Under the pieces are notes generated by a model that ran no database searches, had not been told where the DNA came from, and saw nothing but the letters and a program-made list of their open reading frames with translations. The translations under genes were made by a program, and so were the position numbers. This document shows positions 45,752 through 53,748 of a stretch of 64,000 bases of DNA, piece after piece. Location of the stretch: assembly GCF_030409845.1 (NCBI RefSeq), contig NZ_JAUFQQ010000005.1, positions 1,736,001 to 1,800,000 of the forward strand, given 5' to 3'. How positions within the stretch are numbered: the first letter of the stretch is position 1; the number at the start of each line of letters is the position of its first letter. Origin of the DNA: Flavobacterium branchiarum. Its GTDB lineage: Bacteria > Bacteroidota > Bacteroidia > Flavobacteriales > Flavobacteriaceae.

Positions 45752-47392
45752 ATGATAAATAAAAAAATAATAACAGCAACCTTATTATTGATTGGAGCAT
45801 TTGCATTTGCACAAAAACCAATCTTTACAACAGCTAAAGTAAAAGCTGCAACAGTATATTTTAATGCTGCTGAGATTTCGCAAACCGCAAGTATTACTCT
45901 TCCTTTAGGAACAAGCGAAATTGTGATAAAAAATGTCGCTGTAGACTTGAATGAAAGTTCTATTCAAATAGGAACTCCAGCATCAGTAACGGTGCTTTCT
46001 GTACAGTTCACCAACAATTATATTTCCGAATATGAAGTTGATACTAAATCTCCAGCATTAAAAAGAGTACGAGATAGTATCGTTTTGGTTCAGAAAGAAA
46101 TTCAGAAAGTTAATAATACAATCAATTCTGAAACAAAAACAATTCAGCTTTTGGATAAAAACCAACAAATTTCTGGCGTTAATTCTGGCTTGAATGTAAC
46201 CGAATTAATGAAAATGGTAGAGTATTATAAAACCAAGCAACTCGAAATCGCTAATACGATTAATACCCTTTCGGAGAAACAACAAAAGCTAAATGGAATA
46301 TTGCAAAAATTAAACAATAAGCTCGAAGTTGATTCTAGCAAAGAGGAAAAAACCTCATCTGGTAAATTAATTGTTCAGGTTATGAATGATGTTGCTGGTG
46401 CCATACCATTAGATATTTCGTACTTAACTAATAATGCAACTTGGACTCCTTTTTATGACCTACGTGTCGAAAGTGTTACTTCGCCTATTAATATGATGTA
46501 TAAAGCACAAGTAATACAAAACACAGGAATTGATTGGAAAAAAGTAAAACTTACTTTATCTAGTGGCTATCCGAATCAGAATAATCAAGCCCCAATTTTA
46601 AGCTCATGGTTTTTAAGAAATAACGACCTTAATCAAAATGGTTACAGTCAAAGAAACAAAATGAACCAATTACAAAGTAGAGTTGCTGATGAAAACACAT
46701 TGTCAGAAGTTGTTGTTACAGCATTACCGGCATCAAAAAAAATGGTACGATCATCTGTTTCTAACTATACAACTGTAGAAGAAAATCAACTTAATGTTTC
46801 TTTTGATATTGATATCCCTTATGATATTTTATCAAATGGGAAAGTTCATAGTGTTTCGCTTAAAGAAATAAAATTGCCTGCATCATACAAATATTACGCA
46901 GCTCCAAGAGTTGAGAACGAAGCCTTCCTTCTTGCTGAAATTGCTGATTATAGCAAATACAATTTATTAAGAGGAGAAGCCAATATTATTTTTGAAGGAA
47001 TGTATGTTGGTAAAACATTTATAGAGCCAAGCCAAACTAGCGATACTTTAAACTTGAGCATGGGTCGTGACAAAAAAGTTTCTATAAAACGTGAAAAAGT
47101 AGCTGATAAATCTGGAACTAAATTTTTATCTACTAAAAAGGAGCAAACCTTCACTTATGATATTACAGTTAGAAACAACAAAAAAGAAGCTGTTGAACTT
47201 TTATTAAAAGACCAATATCCTTTAAGCACTGATAAAGAAATTGAAATTGAATTATTACAAAGTAGCAGTGCCAAAGTAAATACCGAAACTGGAATCTTGA
47301 CTTGGCAATTGCAAATGAAGCCCAACGAAATCAAGAAAATCAGAATTAGCTATAAAGTAAAATACCCCAAAGATATGGTGCTAAATTTATAA
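45752..47392 (+). CDS. DUF4139 (mucoidy-inhibitor-A-like) secreted protein
   Basis: 546 residues: signal peptide (about 1-20), N-terminal DUF4140-like beta domain (about 25-125), a coiled coil (about 100-195), and a C-terminal DUF4139 domain with TNNATWTPFYDLRVES and VKLTLSSGYPN motifs. Function of the family is unknown; a MuiA relative is linked to mucoidy in Azotobacter. Residues 317-324 read LSEVVVTA, the pattern found at the N-terminus of TonB-receptor plugs, here in the middle of the chain. Last of the three exported-protein genes, ended by a strong terminator. Confidence 0.85.
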   Translation: MINKKIITATLLLIGAFAFAQKPIFTTAKVKAATVYFNAAEISQTASITLPLGTSEIVIKNVAVDLNESSIQIGTPASVTVLSVQFTNNYISEYEVDTKSPALKRVRDSIVLVQKEIQKVNNTINSETKTIQLLDKNQQISGVNSGLNVTELMKMVEYYKTKQLEIANTINTLSEKQQKLNGILQKLNNKLEVDSSKEEKTSSGKLIVQVMNDVAGAIPLDISYLTNNATWTPFYDLRVESVTSPINMMYKAQVIQNTGIDWKKVKLTLSSGYPNQNNQAPILSSWFLRNNDLNQNGYSQRNKMNQLQSRVADENTLSEVVVTALPASKKMVRSSVSNYTTVEENQLNVSFDIDIPYDILSNGKVHSVSLKEIKLPASYKYYAAPRVENEAFLLAEIADYSKYNLLRGEANIIFEGMYVGKTFIEPSQTSDTLNLSMGRDKKVSIKREKVADKSGTKFLSTKKEQTFTYDITVRNNKKEAVELLLKDQYPLSTDKEIEIELLQSSSAKVNTETGILTWQLQMKPNEIKKIRISYKVKYPKDMVLNL

Positions 47393-47407
47393 GGCTCTCT
47401 TTAAAAC

Positions 47408-47446
47408 AAAATCCCGATACACATTTAATAGTGTATCGGGATTTTT
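47408..47446 (+). terminator. Terminator of the DUF4139 gene
   Basis: AAATCCCGATACAC and GTGTATCGGGATTT pair around an 8-base loop, then TTT. 16 bp after the stop. Confidence 0.9.
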
Positions 47447-47600
47447 ACTTTTAATCTGTTATAGAAAATAGTCTCAAGATTTTTAAAATTCTTTCAGCGC
47501 CATTACTTTTGTAAAACCGCGTTATCCGAGTCCCTTTATAGACAATCTATGACTGAAAACTATAACATGCAGGAAAACTGAGACCGAGACTGAGACTAAA

Positions 47601-48638
47601 CTACGGTGCTGGATCTGGAATTACTGCGTGAACTGCATTGATTTCGGCAATAACTTCTTCTGATAAGGTAAGATTAATAGAATCTATATTTTCTTTTAAT
47701 TGTTCCATTGTTGTTGCTCCAATTATTGTACTCGTAACAAATGGTTGCTGATTAACAAAAGCCAGTGACATTTGTGCAAAATTCAAACCATGTTTGTTTG
47801 CGATTTCTTGATACATACGAGCCGCTTTTGTACTTTGCTCGCTACTATATCTTGTATATTGTGGAAATAAACTTATTCGTGAATTTGGATGTTTTTCTCC
47901 TGATAAGAACTTACCTGATAATACTCCAAATGCCATTGGTGAATAAGCCAACAAACCTACGTTTTCTCTCATACAAACCTCAACAGAAGCATTCTCGAAA
48001 AGGCGGTTTAATAACGAATATGGGTTTTGAATTGTCTTAATACGTGGCAGATTATTATATTTGTTCTCTTCTAGAAAACGCATAATTCCCCAAGGGTTTT
48101 CATTAGAAAGTCCTACGTGCTTGATCTTACCTTCTTTTATAAAACCTTCCATCGTTTGTAGAACTTCATGGATATTATCTTCCCATGCGTCATCTTGGAT
48201 TTTAAGTCCGCGTTGTCCAAAACAATTTGTTTTGCGTTCTGGCCAATGTAATTGATATATATCTACATAATCCGTTTGTAATCGTTCCAAACTTTTGTCT
48301 AATGCATATTTTAAACTTGCTGGTGAAAAATCTATTTTCTCACGCATATAAGAGAAATTATCATTTGGTCCGGCAATTTTGGTTGCCAAAACAACATCTT
48401 CTCTTTTTCCTGATTTTTTAAACCAGGTTCCTATAATTTTCTCTGTGCTTCCGTAAGTTTCTTTACTTGCAGGAATCGAATACATCTCGGCAGTATCAAA
48501 AAAATTAACGCCTTGTTCTAAAGCGTAATCCATTTGTGCATGTCCTTCGGCTTCCGTGTTTTGTTGACCAAAAGTCATCGTCCCTAAGTTGATTTTACTT
48601 ACTTTAATATCAGTGTTTGGAATTGTGGTGTATTTCAT
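47601..48638 (-). CDS. NADP(H)-dependent aldo/keto reductase (Tas-like)
   Basis: 345 residues of a TIM-barrel AKR. The catalytic tetrad is visible as D48, Y53, K87 and H131 (FFDTAEMY, ATKIAGP, QLHW). N-terminal KYTTIPNTDIKVSKINLGTMTFG and the insertion PERKTNCFG resemble the Tas group, whose substrate is not certain. Stand-alone gene; downstream is the DUF4139 terminator (opposite strand) and upstream a repeat-rich spacer. A general reductase for aldehydes or ketones. Confidence 0.88.
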   Translation of the reverse strand: MKYTTIPNTDIKVSKINLGTMTFGQQNTEAEGHAQMDYALEQGVNFFDTAEMYSIPASKETYGSTEKIIGTWFKKSGKREDVVLATKIAGPNDNFSYMREKIDFSPASLKYALDKSLERLQTDYVDIYQLHWPERKTNCFGQRGLKIQDDAWEDNIHEVLQTMEGFIKEGKIKHVGLSNENPWGIMRFLEENKYNNLPRIKTIQNPYSLLNRLFENASVEVCMRENVGLLAYSPMAFGVLSGKFLSGEKHPNSRISLFPQYTRYSSEQSTKAARMYQEIANKHGLNFAQMSLAFVNQQPFVTSTIIGATTMEQLKENIDSINLTLSEEVIAEINAVHAVIPDPAP

Positions 48639-48649
48639 TTTTATGAGGT

Positions 48650-48870
48650 TCTAAGTTGCTAAGGCGCTAAGTTTGCCTTTTCCGAATTATAATGTCTCAA
48701 AGGTACAAAGGGAATAAAGAATAGGAAATAAGACAAAGGTTAAAAAAGGTACAAAGTTGTGTTTAGGAGGTTCAAAGTTGCAGAGAAACAAAGGGAAAGA
48801 GGTTTTCTAGCTTATTCAATAAAAAAAGGTCCAAAGCTAAAAACTCTGAACCTTTGTTTCTTAGAACCTA
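48650..48870. repeat. Degenerate GGTTCAAAGTTGC-type repeat spacer
   Basis: Scattered variants of one phrase: GGTTCTAAGTTGCTAAGG, CTCAAAGGTACAAAGGG, GGTACAAAGTTG, GGTTCAAAGTTGCAGAG, GGTCCAAAGC, and inverted forms GAACCTTTGTTTC and TTAGAACCTAAGC. It fills the gap between the AKR and OmpA-like genes, and related phrases recur near 63040-63100. Confidence 0.55.
48821..48856 (-). terminator. Terminator of the OmpA-like gene
   Basis: On the minus strand AAAGGTTC pairs with GGACCTTT (one G-T wobble) around a loop and is followed by T-run. It overlaps the degenerate repeat spacer. Confidence 0.6.
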
Positions 48871-48877
48871 AGCGACT

Positions 48878-49819
48878 CTAGTTAATACTATTCAACATAT
48901 CAGCAATTTCATCTAATCTTGGTGTTAAGATGATTTCGATTCTACGGTTTTTAGCTTTTCCTTCTGGAGTTGCATTGCTTGCCAATGGTGAGAATTCTCC
49001 ACGACCAGCAGCTGTTAATTTTTGTTTGTTGATTTTACTATTTTCACTCAAGATTGCTACAATTGCAGTTGCTCTTTTGGTTGATAAATCCCAGTTGTTT
49101 GCGATTACTCCTGAACCAACATACGGATCATCATCTGTATGTCCTTCGATTAGTACTGAAAGATCTGGATTGTCTCCTAATACTTTTCCTAATTCTACTA
49201 CCGCTTTTTTACCTTCTGTTCCTACTGACCAGCTTCCTGAATTAAAAAGTAATTTGTTTTCCATCGAAACATATACTTTCCCGTTCTTTTGCTCTACTGT
49301 CAATCCTTTTCCTTCAAAACCATTCAATGCTTTCGAAAGGGTTTCTTTTAGCTTTTTCATAGCCTCTTCTTTAGCGGCTATTAATGCTTCTAATTCATTT
49401 AATCGTTTTGCTGTTTTATCTAAACGTGCTTGTTCTGCTGCCAATGCTTTTCCTTTAGCCTCTAATTGCTCTAACAACTCACGGTTTTTATTCATATTGT
49501 TTTTTAAAGCATCATCACTATTTTTCTCTAGTGCATTGTACGAGTCTTGTAAAACTTTTAATTTGTTTTGTGCAGCAGCATAATCCGCTTTTTGCTTTTC
49601 TAATTCTGCTTTGGTTGCACTAAGGCTTTTATTTAATCCGTCGCGATCTAACTCTAATTGATTTTTTGCTTTAAGCAAATCAGCATTTTCATCAGATATT
49701 GAACGGTTTTCTTTTTTTAAATCGGCAAATTTTGTTTCTAAATCATTGTAAATTTTTTTAGATACACATGATGTTGTAAGTACTAATACCAATAATCCGA
49801 TTGAGGCTTTTTTAATCAT
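48878..49819 (-). CDS. OmpA-family lipoprotein with long coiled coil
   Basis: 313 residues: lipobox TTSC with C18, a long heptad-rich coiled coil (about 22-165), and a C-terminal OmpA/MotB-like peptidoglycan-binding domain (about 185-300) with LIEGHTDDDPY, NWDLSTKRATAIVAIL and RGEFSPLASNATPEGKAKNRRIEI. Anchored in the outer membrane by lipid and bound to murein by its OmpA domain, it would be a structural tether, related to Pal and to flavobacterial OmpA lipoproteins. Alone in its transcript. Confidence 0.92.
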   Translation of the reverse strand: MIKKASIGLLVLVLTTSCVSKKIYNDLETKFADLKKENRSISDENADLLKAKNQLELDRDGLNKSLSATKAELEKQKADYAAAQNKLKVLQDSYNALEKNSDDALKNNMNKNRELLEQLEAKGKALAAEQARLDKTAKRLNELEALIAAKEEAMKKLKETLSKALNGFEGKGLTVEQKNGKVYVSMENKLLFNSGSWSVGTEGKKAVVELGKVLGDNPDLSVLIEGHTDDDPYVGSGVIANNWDLSTKRATAIVAILSENSKINKQKLTAAGRGEFSPLASNATPEGKAKNRRIEIILTPRLDEIADMLNSIN

Positions 49820-49875
49820 TTTTAATTGTGGTGTTTATTATTTGAGATACTATTATTTTATGTTATTACAGTCAA

Positions 49876-49918
49876 TAGCCCTGATTGAAGCGAACTGACG
49901 GAGTAAATAGCTCCTAAG
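49876..49918 (+). ncRNA. Flavobacterial intergenic structured element, copy B
   Basis: Shares TAGCCCTGAT-GAA-CG with copy A at its start and GGA...TAGCTCCTAA with it at its end, but lacks the internal hairpin. GGAG pairs with CTCC near the end; copy A has AGGAA/TTCT there, a possible compensating change. Same strand and orientation as copy A, in front of the minus-strand OmpA-like gene. Confidence 0.45.
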
Positions 49919-49982
49919 TAAATTTTACTCAGAATCGCAATATAAGCTTAAAATTGATGTATAACTAACAATAATGATACCA

Positions 49983-50747
49983 TTAATCTTCGATTTCGAC
50001 TAAAACTGGGCAATGATCCGAATGTACTGCATCTGGTAATATGACAGCTCGTTTTAATTTATGTTGCAATGTATCGCTAACTAAATTATAATCAATCCTC
50101 CATCCTTTATTGTTTCCTCTTGCTCCTGCGCGGTAACTCCACCAAGAATAATTGTGAGGCTCTTTGTTAAAATGACGAAAACTATCTATAAATCCTGTTT
50201 TCATGAAACCATCTAACCAAGCACGTTCCGCAGGTAAAAATCCTGAAACAGTTTTGTTACGAACTGGGTCATGAATATCTATTGCCTCGTGGCAGATATT
50301 ATAATCTCCACAGATAATAAGGTTTGATATTGTTTTTTTAAGCTCATTAATATAGGTCTGAAAGTCATCCATGAACATAAATTTATGATCTAATCGCTGA
50401 ATATTTGTTCCAGACGGAAGATATAAGCTCATTACAGAACAGCTATCAAAATCTGCTCGAAGGTTTCTTCCTTCAAAATCCATGTGCTCGATTCCAGTTC
50501 CGTAAACTACATTATTTGGTTTTATTTTTGAAAGGATGGCAACGCCACTATATCCCTTTTTTGTAGCTGGATAATAATACTGATATGGGTAACCTGCTTT
50601 GGTAATATCGTCTACAGGAATTTGATCTTCTGTGGCTTTAATCTCCTGAAGACAAATAACATCCGGATTAGCATGTTGCAACCAATCGATAAATCCTTTT
50701 GAAATTGCTGCACGAATTCCGTTTACGTTATAAGAAATAATTTTCAT
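49983..50747 (-). CDS. xth: Exodeoxyribonuclease III (AP endonuclease)
   Basis: Cuts DNA at abasic sites and trims 3' ends in base-excision repair. 254 residues of the EEP fold: ISYNVNGIRAAISKGF (N7 region), CLQEIKA with the metal-binding Glu, GDYNICHEAIDIHDP, and the C-terminal SDHCPVLVEI. Length is normal for the XthA/ExoA group. Stand-alone gene, divergent from the bifunctional acyltransferase gene. Confidence 0.95.
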   Translation of the reverse strand: MKIISYNVNGIRAAISKGFIDWLQHANPDVICLQEIKATEDQIPVDDITKAGYPYQYYYPATKKGYSGVAILSKIKPNNVVYGTGIEHMDFEGRNLRADFDSCSVMSLYLPSGTNIQRLDHKFMFMDDFQTYINELKKTISNLIICGDYNICHEAIDIHDPVRNKTVSGFLPAERAWLDGFMKTGFIDSFRHFNKEPHNYSWWSYRAGARGNNKGWRIDYNLVSDTLQHKLKRAVILPDAVHSDHCPVLVEIED

Positions 50748-50829
50748 TACAATTTTGTTTTATGTATTTCAAATGTAATAAAAAAGCGGAAAGTTTGGGT
50801 AAGAAATAAGGAAAAGTAGAGTTTTTTGT

Positions 50830-50837
50830 TATCTTTG
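50830..50837 (+). promoter_or_regulatory. -7 box TATCTTTG of the acyltransferase gene
   Basis: TAnnTTTG match 28 nt before the ATG at 50866. No -33 TTG at usual spacing. Confidence 0.45.
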
Positions 50838-50865
50838 TTTCCTGCTCTAAAAAAACAAATTGTAC

Positions 50866-52668
50866 ATGGGTTTAGTTACCGCGAAAGAAGTTGCCAAGGC
50901 AATAAATGTTGACAAGTACGGGGTTCTAGGTACTTTCTCTGGTTGGGTCCTCATGAAGGTGCTAAAGATATCGACCTTGAATAAGGTATACGATAGGAAC
51001 AAACATTTGGAAGATGTTGCCTTTTTGAACGGAATTTTAGATGATTTACAAATCAAATTTGAAATTCCAGAAGAAGATTTAAAACGATTACCTAAAGAAG
51101 GTGCTTATATTACTATTTCAAACCACCCTCTTGGTGGTATTGATGGTATATTATTGCTAAAATTAATGCTTGAAAGAGAGCCTAATTTTAAAATTATTGC
51201 CAATTTCTTATTACACCGTATTGTTCCGCTTAAAAAGTATATCATGCCTGTAAATCCTTTTGAAAATCATAAGGATGCCAAATCAAGCGTAGTAGGAATT
51301 AAAGAAACTTTTCGTCATTTAAGTGATGGAAAACCTTTGGGTATTTTTCCTGCCGGTGAAGTTTCTACTTATAAAGATGGAAAATTGGTCGTTGACAAAC
51401 CTTGGGAAGAAGGTGCTATTAAATTAATTCGAAAAGCCAAAGTTCCAGTTGTTCCTATATATTTTCATGCCAAAAACAGTAAATTATTCTATTGGCTTTC
51501 TAAAATAGATGATACATTACGTACAGCAAAATTACCATCGGAGTTGCTTACTCAGAAAGATCGTGTTATTAAGGTACGTATCGGTAAACCTATTTCGGTT
51601 AACGAACAAAACGAAATTGAATCTTTTGAAGATTATTCAGAATTTTTAAGAAAGAAAACATATATGCTAGCTAATCCTTTTGAAAAGGAGCACAAATTGC
51701 TAGATACTGCCAACTTAAAAATTCATAAAAGCCCAAAACAAATTGTTACTCCTGCAAACGGAAACAAAATAAATGCCGAGGTTGAAGCTTTAAGAAGTAC
51801 TGATTGTAGATTACTACAAAGTAAAAACTACGAAGTCTTTTTTGCTTCTGCTAAAAACATTCCGAATATATTACACGAAATTGGACGCTTACGCGAAATT
51901 ACTTTCCGTGAAGTTGGTGAAGGTACAAATGAGCCTATCGATATTGACAAATACGATCAATATTACCACCATATGTTTTTATGGGATGATGATGCCAAGA
52001 AAATTTCTGGAGCTTACCGTATGGGACTAGGTTCTGAGATTTATCCTAAATACGGAATGGATGGTTTTTACCTAAATGACCTTTTTAGATTCGAACCAGA
52101 ACTTCATGATATGATGCATAAATCTATCGAAATGGGTCGTGCTTTTATCATTAAGGAATACCAACAAAAACCAATGCCTCTTTTCTTATTATGGAAAGGA
52201 ATCATTCATACAACGCTACGTTACCCTGAACACAAATATTTACTTGGTGGCGTAAGTATTAGCAATCAATTTTCTGATTTCTCAAAATCATTGATGATTG
52301 AGTTTATGAAATCAAATTATTACGATCCTTATATCGCTCAATACATTCACCCTAAAAAAGCATACAAGGTAAAACTGAAGGATGCTGATAAAGACTTTAT
52401 TTTTGATGAAGCTGAATCAGATTTGAATAAGTTTGATAAAATTATCGACGAATTAGAACCTGGAAATTTACGTTTGCCTGTTTTAATTAAAAAATACATC
52501 AAGCAAAATGCACGTGTTGTTGCTTTTAATGTTGACCCATTATTCAACAATGCTATCGATGGTTTAATGTACATTCGTATTGCCGATATTCCTGAAAGCA
52601 CTATGAAACCAGTTATCGAAGAATTCCAAATAGAATTGGAAAGAAAGCTAGCTGAGAAAGACGATTAA
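50866..52668 (+). CDS. Bifunctional acyltransferase, OlsF/GlsF type (aminolipid synthesis)
   Basis: 600 residues from the ATG at 50866; the frame extends two codons to a TTG, which is less likely. The N-terminal half is a PlsC-like O-acyltransferase: SNHPLGGIDG (H87 to D93, one residue longer than HX4D) and GIFPAGEVS as the glycerol-phosphate site analogue. The C-terminal half (about 300-600) is an OlsB-like GNAT N-acyltransferase with REITFREVGEGT and FLWDDDAKKISGAYRMG. Such fusions make ornithine lipids (OlsF) or glycine lipids (GlsF): the C-terminal half acylates the amino group and the N-terminal half adds the second acyl chain. Which amino acid is used cannot be told here. Single gene with bidirectional terminator. 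Confidence 0.87.
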   Translation: MGLVTAKEVAKAINVDKYGVLGTFSGWVLMKVLKISTLNKVYDRNKHLEDVAFLNGILDDLQIKFEIPEEDLKRLPKEGAYITISNHPLGGIDGILLLKLMLEREPNFKIIANFLLHRIVPLKKYIMPVNPFENHKDAKSSVVGIKETFRHLSDGKPLGIFPAGEVSTYKDGKLVVDKPWEEGAIKLIRKAKVPVVPIYFHAKNSKLFYWLSKIDDTLRTAKLPSELLTQKDRVIKVRIGKPISVNEQNEIESFEDYSEFLRKKTYMLANPFEKEHKLLDTANLKIHKSPKQIVTPANGNKINAEVEALRSTDCRLLQSKNYEVFFASAKNIPNILHEIGRLREITFREVGEGTNEPIDIDKYDQYYHHMFLWDDDAKKISGAYRMGLGSEIYPKYGMDGFYLNDLFRFEPELHDMMHKSIEMGRAFIIKEYQQKPMPLFLLWKGIIHTTLRYPEHKYLLGGVSISNQFSDFSKSLMIEFMKSNYYDPYIAQYIHPKKAYKVKLKDADKDFIFDEAESDLNKFDKIIDELEPGNLRLPVLIKKYIKQNARVVAFNVDPLFNNAIDGLMYIRIADIPESTMKPVIEEFQIELERKLAEKDD

Positions 52669-52692
52669 ATCTTAGCTCATATATAAAAACAA

Positions 52693-52728
52693 GAATCCCG
52701 TTTCATAAAATTTGAAACGGGATTTTTT
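52693..52728. terminator. Terminator between the acyltransferase and DUF2752 genes
   Basis: AATCCCGTTTC and GAAACGGGATT pair around a 9-base loop and end in T-run; both flanking genes converge on it. Confidence 0.85.
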
Positions 52729-52733
52729 ATGTT

Positions 52734-53198
52734 TTAAAACCAAATTGATTGTTGCAATATGGAATCGAAAGAATTGTTATTTACAAAAAAAATGATTCTT
52801 ATAAAATGATAAATCGCTAGAAAGATTCCCAATCCATAAGCCAACTTTTTATTGTATAAAAGCGTATTGAAATATTCTTTTTTTGTAATTAACTCAGTTA
52901 CCAACACTATAATAGTCACCCAACAAAAAGCAATAACAAAAGGACCTAATATATGGTAACTAACCGATTTATAAAGATCTCCTTGGTAAAAATAGACTAA
53001 TGATTTAGTAATTCCACATCCAGGGCAAGGAAAGCCCGTGAGCATCTTAAAGGGACAAAATGACTGATCCGTTTCTAAATGATCATTATGATTATTTAAC
53101 ATTAAAAAAAACGGAACCATCAGTGTAATTACTGCACCGATAATTCCGTAAATCTTACGTTTTGTTCTGTTATTAATTGTATAGTTTGTTGATATCAC
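52734..53198 (-). CDS. DUF2752 membrane protein
   Basis: 154 residues with about four membrane helices (15-35, 75-100, 112-130 region). The DUF2752 signature CPFKMLTGFPCPGCGITKSL is near 47-66: Cys-rich with Pro/Gly, possibly metal- or redox-linked. Function of the family unknown. Its first codons overlap the last 26 bp of the upstream DUF4234-like gene on the same strand, so the two are coupled and the products probably act together in the inner membrane. Confidence 0.83.
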   Translation of the reverse strand: MISTNYTINNRTKRKIYGIIGAVITLMVPFFLMLNNHNDHLETDQSFCPFKMLTGFPCPGCGITKSLVYFYQGDLYKSVSYHILGPFVIAFCWVTIIVLVTELITKKEYFNTLLYNKKLAYGLGIFLAIYHFIRIIFFVNNNSFDSILQQSIWF

Positions 53199-53550
53199 CT
53201 TGTACTATCATTGCTGCAACCATAGGGAAAACCAACCCTAAAAAAATTAATAAAATAGATTGATCTTTTTGAGGCTCGCCAGTTCTTTCATAAACTTTAG
53301 GTAATGCTTCTCTTCCTGCTAGATAATAAAAATAAATATTAACAGGCATACAACAACCTGCAAAAATTGCAACAGGCTCCGATATAACAACTTTGCCTGA
53401 AACAGCATTAAGAACTTCAGCTACTTTTATATTCCAATAAATCAAATATAATCCACAAGTTAAAAAACTAAAAAGCAATACCATAATAGGATCTACTTTA
53501 AACACAGGGATCGGATCATTAAAATTATTCGACGTTTTTTGTAATTCCAT
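53173..53550 (-). CDS. Small membrane protein, DUF4234-like
   Basis: 125 residues, about three hydrophobic helices (about 23-42, 58-75 and 95-118). The segment LLFSFLTCGLYLIYWNIKVAEVLN resembles the DUF4234 pattern (LLsivTfGiYgiYW). It has no signal peptide. It overlaps the next gene (DUF2752) by 26 bp. The family assignment is by eye and the function is unknown. Confidence 0.7.
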   Translation of the reverse strand: MELQKTSNNFNDPIPVFKVDPIMVLLFSFLTCGLYLIYWNIKVAEVLNAVSGKVVISEPVAIFAGCCMPVNIYFYYLAGREALPKVYERTGEPQKDQSILLIFLGLVFPMVAAMIVQGDINKLYN

Positions 53551-53748
53551 TTTTTGTTTTTGAATTGGTTAATTCCTACTCTTTGGATTTTCGGTTACTC
53601 CTGAAATTTAAAAAAAACTACCTAAGGTATTTCGTTCAAAAAAATCAGCGACAATATTATTGAAAATTAATAACAAAAACTAATTATCATTTCAATATTT
53701 AGAAGAAAAAACTCGTTATTAAATTCAAAAAAAACTAAAACTAAATCC

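Noticed and set aside
48930..49583. 217-codon plus-strand frame opposite the OmpA-like gene
   Set aside because: Antisense shadow of a coiled-coil gene; sequence is rich in Phe/Ser/Leu as expected from the complement of Glu/Lys-rich codons.
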